DNA of 64,000 bases from Cellulomonas sp. Y8 (lineage in GTDB: Bacteria > Actinomycetota > Actinomycetes > Actinomycetales > Cellulomonadaceae): positions 2,046,001 through 2,110,000 of the forward strand of contig NZ_CP041203.1 of the NCBI RefSeq assembly GCF_008033115.1, in the 5' to 3' direction. Positions 1 through 9,086 of the stretch are shown here, piece after piece; position 1 is the first letter of the stretch, and the number at the start of each line of letters is the position of its first letter. The translations under genes were made by a program, and so were the position numbers. The notes beneath the pieces are model-generated. The model saw nothing but the letters and a program-made list of their open reading frames with translations. It was not told the origin of the DNA and did no database searches.

Positions 1-136
1 CCAGAATGAACTTCGCGTCCGCCAGATCACGCCGCGTACACGGTGCACCCGCCAGCGGACGCGAGCGCCACCAGCAGTGGCGAATCCGCCTGGGGACGAC
101 CGCCGTGACGCCGCTCCCGGGCCCTAGCGTCGAGGC

Positions 137-436
137 ATGCACACGATCACGAGAGAAGCGACGGCGCGGGAGTTCCGGACCCACCTCGCGTCCATGGTGA
201 ACGAGGTGGCGTTCGGGCACGGGCGCGTGGGGCTGTGGCGCTACGGCGAGCTCGTCGCGGTCCTCATCGGCGTCGACGACTTCCGGCTGCTCCGCCGGCT
301 CGAGGACGACCCCGGCGCACGCGAGGTCGAGACGCTCGACGAGTGGGCCGCGCGCATCCGGGCGTCCCCCGACACCGGCACCGACCAGCCGCCCATCGGG
401 ACCTCGGTCCCCGCGGAATACCCCCAGGGGGTATAG
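137..436 (+). CDS. Phd/YefM-like antitoxin
   Basis: A 99-residue protein whose first 60 residues resemble Phd/YefM antitoxins: an N-terminal TAREFRTHLASMV-type helix followed by GLWRYGELVAVLIGVDDF, matching the family pattern of a basic turn then a 'VAVLVSxxDYExL' strand-helix. These proteins usually bind their own promoter and neutralise a RelE- or Doc-type toxin, but no toxin gene lies beside it, so it may be an orphan or a stand-alone regulator. The ATG lies 6 nt after TAGCGT (125-130), with no ribosome binding site, suggesting a leaderless transcript. The last four codons and the TAG stop lie within or next to the CsoR operator of the next gene. Family call is by pattern only. Confidence 0.7.
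   Translation: MHTITREATAREFRTHLASMVNEVAFGHGRVGLWRYGELVAVLIGVDDFRLLRRLEDDPGAREVETLDEWAARIRASPDTGTDQPPIGTSVPAEYPQGV
418..434. promoter_or_regulatory. CsoR operator upstream of csoR-copZ-copA
   Basis: A 17-bp perfect palindrome ATACCCCC-A-GGGGGTAT, the typical G/C-tract dyad bound by copper-sensing CsoR repressors. It lies 52 bp before csoR, overlaps a possible -10 (TATAGC, 432-437), and spans the 3' end of the preceding gene. Binding by apo-CsoR here should repress the copper genes; Cu(I) should release it. Confidence 0.85.
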
Positions 437-486
437 CGTTCCACTCGTGACGGGGTGCGGTCGCGCCTCGCCTGGAGGGAGCGGAC

Positions 487-768
487 ATGCACGGGTACAG
501 CGGCGACAAGGACGACTACCTCAAGCGCCTCAAGCGCATCGAGGGGCAGGTCCGCGGCATCGCGCGCATGGTCGACGAGGACGTCTACTGCATCGACGTC
601 CTGACCCAGGTCGCCGCCGTGACCAAGGCGCTGCAGGCCGTCAGCATCGGCCTCGTCGAGGACCACCTGGGCCACTGCGTCGTCGACGCGGCCCGGCAGT
701 CCGAGGAGGCCGGCGCCGAGAAGGTCCGCGAGGCCTCCGAGGCCATCGCCCGGCTCGTCCGCTCCTGA
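487..768 (+). CDS. csoR: CsoR-type copper-sensing repressor
   Basis: A 93-residue all-helical regulator of the CsoR/RcnR family. The Cu(I) ligands of the family are present: Cys35 (VYCIDV), His60 and Cys64 (DHLGHCVVD), the C-H-C set typical of copper rather than nickel or persulfide sensors. The N-terminal stretch with [14 protein letters not shown] is the usual DNA-contacting helix. A strong site GGAGGG precedes the ATG. It starts a unit with copZ and copA, and a CsoR-type dyad lies at 418-434, so autoregulation by copper is the natural reading. Length matches the family. Confidence 0.93.
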   Translation: MHGYSGDKDDYLKRLKRIEGQVRGIARMVDEDVYCIDVLTQVAAVTKALQAVSIGLVEDHLGHCVVDAARQSEEAGAEKVREASEAIARLVRS

Positions 769-800
769 CCCCCCGACCCGCATCGCGAGAGGAACCACCC

Positions 801-1030
801 ATGAGCCAGACCACCAGCTTCGCCGTCGACGGCATGACCTGCGGCAACTGCGTCCGCCACGTCACCGAGGAGCTCACCGCGCTGCCCGGCGTGACCGACG
901 TGCAGGTCGACCTGGTCGCAGGCGGGTCGTCGCCCGTCATCGTCACCTCGGACGCACCGCTCACCGACGAGGCGATCGCCGCCGCCGTCGACGAGGCCGG
1001 CTACGCCGTCACCCCGCGGAAGTCGCTGCT

Positions 1031-1034
<4 letters not shown>
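801..1034 (+). CDS. copZ: Copper chaperone, heavy-metal-associated domain
   Basis: A 77-residue single HMA domain with the metal-binding loop GMTCGNC near residues 11-17 and the usual beta-alpha-beta-beta-alpha-beta length. It should carry Cu(I) in the cytoplasm and pass it to the ATPase encoded immediately downstream. AGAGG precedes the ATG at 801. The stop overlaps the GTG start of copA (GTGA at 1031-1034), so the two are probably translationally coupled. Confidence 0.93.
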
Positions 1035-3619
<2,585 letters not shown>

Positions 3620-3630
3620 CCCGGCGACCT

Positions 3631-3668
3631 CCTCCTCGGAGGCGTCCGGCGCGGACGTCCCGAGGAGG
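3631..3668 (+). terminator. Hairpin after copA
   Basis: CCTCCTCGG (3631-3639) pairs with CCGAGGAGG (3660-3668), and the loop holds a second perfect 6-bp stem (3643-3648 with 3652-3657). The result is a nearly continuous GC-rich hairpin just after copA, without a T tract, as is usual in actinobacteria. It may attenuate rather than stop transcription into cutC. Confidence 0.6.
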
Positions 3669-3722
3669 TGGCGCCCGGAGGCGCTACGGTCGGCACCGAC
3701 CCCCGCCGCCCAGGAGGAGCCC

Positions 3723-4478
3723 GTGAGCGTGTCCCGACCCGTCCTCGAGATCGCCGTCCAGGACCTGGCCGGCTACCGCGTGGCCGCCGACGCCGGGGCC
3801 GCGCGCGTCGAGGTGTGCGCCGCGCTCTCCGCGACCGGCGGGCTGACCCCGGGCGCCGGCCTGCTCGCGGCGCTGGTCGCCGAGCGCGAGGCCCGCGCCG
3901 CCGGCGGTGCCGCACCGACCGGCGTGCACGTGCTGGTCCGGCCACGGCCGGGGTCGTTCGTCTACGACGCCGACGAGCTCGACGTCCAGGTGCGCGAGGT
4001 CCGCGCGGCGGTCGACCTCGGCGTCGACGGCGTGGTGGTCGGCACCCTGACGGCTGACGGCCGGGTCGACGAGCCCGCGCTCGCCGCGCTGGTCGCAGCC
4101 GCGGACGGCCGCGAGGTCACGTTCCACCGGGCCGTCGACTCCGTGGCGGACCCGCTCGCCGTCCTGGACGCCCTCGCCGCCGCGGGCGTGACCCGGGTGC
4201 TCTCCTCGGGCGGCGAGGCCCGCAGCATCGACGGCGTCCGGCGCCTCGCCGCGATGGTCGAGCACACCGCGGGCGCCGTGCAGGTCATGGCCGGGGGCGG
4301 CGTGCGACCCGTCGACGTCGGCGTGCTCGTCGCGGCCGGCGTGGACGCCGTGCACCTGTCCGCGAGCCGCGCGGTGGCCGGCGACGGCGGACCGGGCGGC
4401 GGGGGCTCCGCGGGTGGGTGGACGGTCACGGACCCGGACCTCGTGGCCCAGGCGGCCGCGGCGCTGGCGCGCGCCTGA
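3723..4478 (+). CDS. cutC: CutC family copper homeostasis protein
   Basis: A 251-residue TIM-barrel protein of the CutC family. Recognisable family segments are LEIAVQDL at the start, VHVLVRPRPGSFVY (about residues 67-80), DGVVVGTL, EVTFHRAVD, and VMAGGGVRP near the C-terminus. CutC proteins are linked to copper tolerance but their reaction is not settled. GGAGGAG lies just before the GTG start. The position after the copper unit supports a shared theme, although a hairpin separates the two. Confidence 0.93.
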   Translation: MSVSRPVLEIAVQDLAGYRVAADAGAARVEVCAALSATGGLTPGAGLLAALVAEREARAAGGAAPTGVHVLVRPRPGSFVYDADELDVQVREVRAAVDLGVDGVVVGTLTADGRVDEPALAALVAAADGREVTFHRAVDSVADPLAVLDALAAAGVTRVLSSGGEARSIDGVRRLAAMVEHTAGAVQVMAGGGVRPVDVGVLVAAGVDAVHLSASRAVAGDGGPGGGGSAGGWTVTDPDLVAQAAAALARA

Positions 4479-4509
4479 CCCCGACCCGGCCACCGGCGCG
4501 AGTACCGGG

Positions 4510-5313
4510 TCAGCGGAACCTGCGGCCCTCGTCGCGCCGGTACGCCAGGACCGCCAGGGCGGCGAACGCCGCCGTCCACGCCAGCAGCACCGGCAGCGCC
4601 CAGGGCGAGCCCTCGATCCCGGTCGTCACCTCGACGACCAGGTCGCGGGTGGCGCGGGACGGCAGGGCCTGGGACAGCGCGTCGAGCCAGGACGGGAACG
4701 CCTCCGGCGGCAGGAACAGCCCGCCGGCGAACGCGAGCGGGAACAGCACCGCCTGCACGACCGCGATCGCCGCCTTCGCCGACAGCGCGTAGCCGATCGC
4801 GAGGCCGAGCAGGGTGAACGGCACCGCGACGACCGGCACCATCGCGAGCCCGCCGAGCCCGCGCGCCGGGGTCACCGACGCCGAGGTCAGCAGGACCGCG
4901 ATCAGGATCACCGGCACCTGCGCGCCGAGGCAGAACACGATCGCGTTCACGATCCGCCCGGCCAGGCGCGGACCGGCGCCCGCGGGCAGCGTGCGGACGT
5001 ACGGGTCGAACGCCAGCTGCCGGTCCTCCGACACCCCCGCACCCAGGGTGAACAGGCACGCCGACATCACGGCGAACGTCCCGAGCTGCGCGACGGCGGC
5101 GACCGAGGCGAGCGGGTCGTCGGCGACGGCGCGCTGCGGCACCACGAAGAACAGCAGCGCGAGCGACGGGAACAGCAGGTTGCCGATGACGGCGATCGGC
5201 ACGCGCACGGACTCCAGCAGCTGGAACCGGGTGTGCAGCAGCGCGAGCGAGAGCCAGGACCGGGTCCCGGTGGACGCGGGGGCGGCGGCAGCGGCGGGCA
5301 CGTCGGCGGTCAT
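4510..5313 (-). CDS. ABC-2 type transporter permease
   Basis: A 267-residue membrane protein with about six hydrophobic segments and the layout of ABC-2 exporter permeases (for example IAVIGNLLFPSLALLFFVV near the N-terminus and a GLFLPPEAFPSWL segment between the last helices). It pairs with the ATPase encoded upstream, whose stop overlaps its ATG (ATGA at 5310-5313). Substrate is unknown; drug or antibiotic efflux is common for this arrangement. Confidence 0.9.
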   Translation of the reverse strand: MTADVPAAAAAPASTGTRSWLSLALLHTRFQLLESVRVPIAVIGNLLFPSLALLFFVVPQRAVADDPLASVAAVAQLGTFAVMSACLFTLGAGVSEDRQLAFDPYVRTLPAGAGPRLAGRIVNAIVFCLGAQVPVILIAVLLTSASVTPARGLGGLAMVPVVAVPFTLLGLAIGYALSAKAAIAVVQAVLFPLAFAGGLFLPPEAFPSWLDALSQALPSRATRDLVVEVTTGIEGSPWALPVLLAWTAAFAALAVLAYRRDEGRRFR

Positions 5314-6251
5314 CGGGTCTCCCGGTCGGTGGTGCCGGACGTGGTGGGCGACGAGGCGGCCGACGACGCAGACGAGGTGAGCGCGAGGAACGCCTCCTCG
5401 AGCGACGCGCCCCGGACCTCGAGGTCGCGGAACGGCACGTCCTCGCGGACCAGCGCCCGCACGACGGCGTCGGCGTCGCCGGCGAGCAGCACGGTGCGCC
5501 GGCCCTCGCGCCGGACGTCGAGCACCCCGGCCAGCGCGCGCAACCGCGGCTCCTCGGCCTCGGGCACCTCGACGAGGACCCGCCGCGCGGCCGCCATCGC
5601 GAGGATCGTCGGCAGGTCGTCGTCGGCGAGCACCCGGCCGCCGCCGACCACGACCACCCGGCGGGCGAGCGCCTCGATCTCCTCGAGGTAGTGGCTGGTG
5701 ACGATCACGGTCGCCCCGCCGGACTGGTAGTCGCGCAGCGCGTCCCACAGCACGTGGCGTGCCTCGACGTCGAGCCCGGTGGTCGGCTCGTCGAGCAGCA
5801 CGACCCGCGGGCGACCGACGAGGGAGAGCGCGACGGCCAGCCGGCGCCGCTGCCCGCCGGACAGCCCACCGGTCTGCCGGCGCGCGAGGTCGGTGAGCCC
5901 GAACCGCTCCAGCACCTCCCCGCGCGGCATCGGGTCGGCGTAGTGCCCGGCCACGAGGTCCACGACCTCGCCGACCCGCAACGTCGACGGCAGCCCGGTC
6001 TCCTGCGGCGTGGTGCCGAGCCCGGCGCGCGCGGCCGGGTCGCGGGGGTCGCGGCCGGCCAGCCGAACCGTGCCGGCGTCGGGCCGGCGCAGGCCGCTGA
6101 CCAGGGACAGCAGCGTCGACTTCCCGGCGCCGTTCGGGCCCAGGAGCCCGACCATCTCCCCGGCGCCGACGGCCAGCGACACGTCGTCCAGCGCGACCAC
6201 GTCGCCGTACCGGCGGGTGACGCCGTCCAGCTCGACGAGGGCGCCGGTCAC
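5310..6251 (-). CDS. ABC transporter ATP-binding protein (exporter)
   Basis: A 313-residue ATPase with Walker A GPNGAGKST, signature LSGGQRRRLAVAL, Walker B VVLLDEPTTGLD and an H-loop TSHYLEE. The C-terminal ~80-residue extension ending in SLEEAFLALT is typical of ATPases that partner ABC-2 permeases (DrrA/CcmA type). It sits between a winged-helix regulator and the permease and overlaps both by 4 bp, which implies strict co-translation. Confidence 0.95.
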   Translation of the reverse strand: MTGALVELDGVTRRYGDVVALDDVSLAVGAGEMVGLLGPNGAGKSTLLSLVSGLRRPDAGTVRLAGRDPRDPAARAGLGTTPQETGLPSTLRVGEVVDLVAGHYADPMPRGEVLERFGLTDLARRQTGGLSGGQRRRLAVALSLVGRPRVVLLDEPTTGLDVEARHVLWDALRDYQSGGATVIVTSHYLEEIEALARRVVVVGGGRVLADDDLPTILAMAAARRVLVEVPEAEEPRLRALAGVLDVRREGRRTVLLAGDADAVVRALVREDVPFRDLEVRGASLEEAFLALTSSASSAASSPTTSGTTDRETR

Positions 6252-6550
6252 CGGGCACCGCCGAGCAGGTCGGTGAGCGCGCGGGTGTACCGGGCGAACG
6301 CGGCCCGGCCCTCCGGCGACAGCTCGACGTACGTGGCCGGCGTGCGGCCCTCGAAGGTCTTCTCGACGGTCACGTACTCCGCCTCCTCCAGCTTGCGCAG
6401 GTGCGTGGACAGGTTGCCGGCCGTCATCTCGAGGAGCTGCTGCAGCCGGGGGAACGCGAGCCGGTCGCCGGGGGCGAGGGCCGCGAGGGTGGCGACGACG
6501 CGCAGCCGGGACTGCGCGTGGATCACCGGGTCGAGGTCGGCGTCCGTCAC
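6248..6550 (-). CDS. Winged-helix transcriptional regulator
   Basis: A 100-residue winged-helix protein related to ArsR/MarR-like HTH_34 regulators: LRVVATLAALAPGDRLAFPRL, then a recognition region LEMTAGNLSTHLRKLEEAEY and a wing with KTFEGRTPATYVELS. It is the likely local regulator of this exporter operon. The GTG start overlaps the stop of the membrane gene upstream (GTGA, 6547-6550). Inducer unknown. Confidence 0.88.
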   Translation of the reverse strand: MTDADLDPVIHAQSRLRVVATLAALAPGDRLAFPRLQQLLEMTAGNLSTHLRKLEEAEYVTVEKTFEGRTPATYVELSPEGRAAFARYTRALTDLLGGAR

Positions 6551-7254
6551 GCGACCGCCCCGCGGCGGGCCGCGCGGCCCCGGCGCTGCGCGACGTGCGC
6601 GAGCAGGGCGCCGACGGCCATCCCGCCGCCGCCCGCCAGCCCCATGACGACGAACGTGCCGGGCAGCCCGACGACGGTGGCGGCCGCGGCGACCACGGCC
6701 ATCCACACCCCGAGGGCGAACTGCGCCCGGTCCTGCCAGAGGGCGCCGCCCGCCATGTAGAGCACCGCGACGATCAGCGCGGAGATGCCGTTGGCGGCGA
6801 GGGTCACCGCCTCGTCCGGCAGGCCGGCGCCCGCGAGCCCGCCGACCAGGGTCTGGCCCGCGGCGAACGCGACGAACCAGGACCAGCCGTAGAGCTGCCC
6901 GGTGCGGCGGCTGACGCCGTCCATGCCGGACATCCGGCGCACGGAGTGCAGCACGGTCGTGGCGACGCCGCTGAGGATCAGCACGCCGAACACCGCCCAC
7001 GCCCACCAGGGGATCGCCGTGACGCCGCGGCCGCTCGTGGCCCACAGCACGCCGTACCCGACCAGCCACGCGACGGACCAGACGCCGAAGATCACGCGGT
7101 CGTCGGTGTAGGCGGTCGTGCGGACCCGGGTGCGCTGGGCGTCGATGATCGCCCGGGCGAGCGCCGGGTCGAGGGGGCCGTCGTCCACCGGCTCGGCACC
7201 ACGAGGTGCGTCGGTGGCTCGGGGCGCGCCGGGTGCGTCGGCGGGGTGCGGCAT
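6547..7254 (-). CDS. Multi-pass membrane protein, first gene of exporter operon
   Basis: A 235-residue protein with a cytoplasmic N-terminus and about five to six hydrophobic helices. Start chosen at the ATG preceded by GAGGA at 8-nt spacing; an in-frame start 18 codons upstream has no such site. It is transcribed ahead of the regulator, ATPase and permease with 4-bp overlaps throughout. I do not recognise a named family. It may be an accessory subunit or a sensor for the regulator. Confidence 0.8.
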   Translation of the reverse strand: MPHPADAPGAPRATDAPRGAEPVDDGPLDPALARAIIDAQRTRVRTTAYTDDRVIFGVWSVAWLVGYGVLWATSGRGVTAIPWWAWAVFGVLILSGVATTVLHSVRRMSGMDGVSRRTGQLYGWSWFVAFAAGQTLVGGLAGAGLPDEAVTLAANGISALIVAVLYMAGGALWQDRAQFALGVWMAVVAAAATVVGLPGTFVVMGLAGGGGMAVGALLAHVAQRRGRAARRGAVA

Positions 7255-7312
7255 GGCGGCAGTCCTCGGGCTCGGCGGCGGCGGACCCGAGCGGGAGCGA
7301 CTCACCAACTAC

Positions 7313-7325
7313 TTTGCGGCGCAAA
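7313..7325. promoter_or_regulatory. Candidate operator of exporter operon
   Basis: The dyad TTTGC-GGC-GCAAA lies 59 bp upstream of the first gene of the exporter operon and about 85 bp before the divergent CPBP gene. It is one of few A/T-containing dyads in the region and a plausible site for the operon's own winged-helix regulator. Inference only. Confidence 0.45.
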
Positions 7326-7410
7326 CCTAGCGCCACGGCGATCGCGTGCACAAGCGCCCGCACAGACGACGTCCAGCCGACGGTCAGCGGCGGGGCCTAC
7401 GCTGCCGGGC

Positions 7411-8286
7411 GTGACCGTCCGTGACCCGCGCCCGCCCGCCGAGCCCGCCCCGGACGCGCCCGGCGCCGCCGCACCCGGGGGCCTCGCCGCCACGGCGCCG
7501 CCACCCGGCACCCCGCCGGTCTCCGAGCGCGCCCGGCGCCGCCGCCTGACGGCCGAGATCTGGATCGTCCTCGGCCTGTCCCTCGGCCAGTCGGCCGTGT
7601 ACGCGGTGGTCAACATCGCCGCGCGCCTCACGGCGGGCACCCCGCTGGCGTCGCAGAGCACCACGCTCAACGCCAGCCGCTCCCCGCGCCCCTACCTCGA
7701 CCTGACGTACCAGCTGCTGTCGATCGGGTTCGCGCTGGTGCCGGTCGCCCTGGCGCTGTACCTGCTGTCCGCGAACGGGCGGAGCGCCGCGCGCCGGATC
7801 GGCCTGGACGGGTCGCGCCCCGGCCGGGACCTGGGCGTCGGGTTCGGGCTCGCGGCCCTGATCGGCCTGCCGGGCCTCGCGCTGTACGTGCTGGGCCGGG
7901 CGGTCGGCATCACGGTCGAGGTGCAGGCCGCCGCGCTGAACGCCGCGTGGTGGACCGTGCCGGTGCTGATCCTCTCCGCGCTGCAGAACGCCCTGCTCGA
8001 GGAGGTGATCGTCGTCGGCTACCTGATGGAGCGGCTGCGCGAGCTGCGCTGGCGGACCCCCGCGATCCTCGTGACCTCGGCGGTGCTGCGGGGGTCGTAC
8101 CACCTGTACCAGGGCATCGGCCCGTTCCTCGGCAACGTCGTCATGGGCCTGGTGTTCGCCGAGTACTACCGGCGCAGACGGCGCACCATGCCGCTCGTGG
8201 TGGCCCACACGGTGCTCGACGTCGTGGCGTTCGTGGGCTACGCGCTGCTCCCGGCGGCGTGGCGCGAGGCGCTCGGGATCCGCTGA
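7411..8286 (+). CDS. CPBP family intramembrane metalloprotease
   Basis: A 291-residue multi-pass protein with the CPBP/Abi motifs: EEVIVVGYLMERL (family EExxxR-type motif), SYHLYQG, and a late VVAHTVLDVVAF helix carrying the last conserved His. An N-terminal Pro/Ala-rich cytoplasmic tail of about 45 residues precedes the first helix. Family members cleave membrane substrates or process bacteriocin-like peptides; substrate here unknown. The GTG lies 7 nt after TACGCT (7398-7403) with no ribosome site, suggesting leaderless expression. Note the usual EExxxR is EExxxxG here (EEVIVVG), a deviation worth checking. Confidence 0.87.
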   Translation: MTVRDPRPPAEPAPDAPGAAAPGGLAATAPPPGTPPVSERARRRRLTAEIWIVLGLSLGQSAVYAVVNIAARLTAGTPLASQSTTLNASRSPRPYLDLTYQLLSIGFALVPVALALYLLSANGRSAARRIGLDGSRPGRDLGVGFGLAALIGLPGLALYVLGRAVGITVEVQAAALNAAWWTVPVLILSALQNALLEEVIVVGYLMERLRELRWRTPAILVTSAVLRGSYHLYQGIGPFLGNVVMGLVFAEYYRRRRRTMPLVVAHTVLDVVAFVGYALLPAAWREALGIR

Positions 8287-8290
8287 CGCC

Positions 8291-8896
8291 TCAGACGGGC
8301 GTCGACCCCGTGGGCGCCCGTCCGCCCGCGGCCAGCTGCCGGCTCAGCGACCGGGTCGCGAACCCCGACACCAGCATCACCACGCCGGCGACGAACGCGA
8401 ACAGCCCGTACACGGTGAGGATCACGTCCACGGTGCCCTGCGGCTTGATCGCCAGCAGCAGGCCGAACAGGAACCCGATCAGCCCGAACACCAGGGTCCC
8501 GGACCAGGCCAGGTCCCGCGCCCGGTACTGGGTCACCGCGACGATCACGGCGGTCACCCCGAGCACCAGCACCCAGAGCGCCAGCAGGTAGAACAGCACG
8601 AGCGCGGTCACGTCCGGCCACAGCATGATGAGCGCGCCGAACCCGATGCTGACCAGGCCCTCGGCGACCAGCCAGCCGAACCCGGGCCGGCCGCGCGCGA
8701 GCAGCGCCTGCATCAGCACGACAGCCCCGTCGACGACGGCGAACACGCCGAACACCCAGACCAGCGCGACGAGGGTGCCGAGCGGCTCGACCAGCAGCAG
8801 CAGGCCCAGCACGATCATCAGCACGCCCCGGAGCACCGGCAGCCACCAGACCGACCGCAGCACCGCCGCGACCCGGCCCTCCACGTCCTGAGCCAC
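8291..8896 (-). CDS. HdeD-like DUF308 membrane protein
   Basis: A 201-residue membrane protein with six hydrophobic helices in three pairs, matching the HdeD/DUF308 family: RGVLMIVLGLLLLVEP, GVFAVVDG, GLVSIGFGALIMLWPD, and a final FVAGVVMLVSGF. In enterobacteria HdeD helps acid resistance; role in actinobacteria unclear. GTG start with GGGAGG six bases upstream. Convergent with the CPBP gene, 4 bp apart. Confidence 0.9.
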   Translation of the reverse strand: MAQDVEGRVAAVLRSVWWLPVLRGVLMIVLGLLLLVEPLGTLVALVWVFGVFAVVDGAVVLMQALLARGRPGFGWLVAEGLVSIGFGALIMLWPDVTALVLFYLLALWVLVLGVTAVIVAVTQYRARDLAWSGTLVFGLIGFLFGLLLAIKPQGTVDVILTVYGLFAFVAGVVMLVSGFATRSLSRQLAAGGRAPTGSTPV

Positions 8897-9086
8897 GCGC
8901 GCCTCCCGGTCGTCGTGCGGTGGGGCGCCGCCCGTCCGGCGGCCTCCTCGCCGGTCACGCTAGCCCCCGGGGGTCATCCTCGCGACGGAGACGGCGCACG
9001 GAGGGAGTCATCCTCGCGGACGGAAATCCGCACGGCGCGCACGCAGCGGCCACCCGGGGCGCCCTGCGCTGCCTAGACTCGCGACC

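Noticed and set aside
6..200. Plus-strand frame over the window start
   Set aside because: No start signal, no family, and it overlaps the better supported gene at 137 in another frame.
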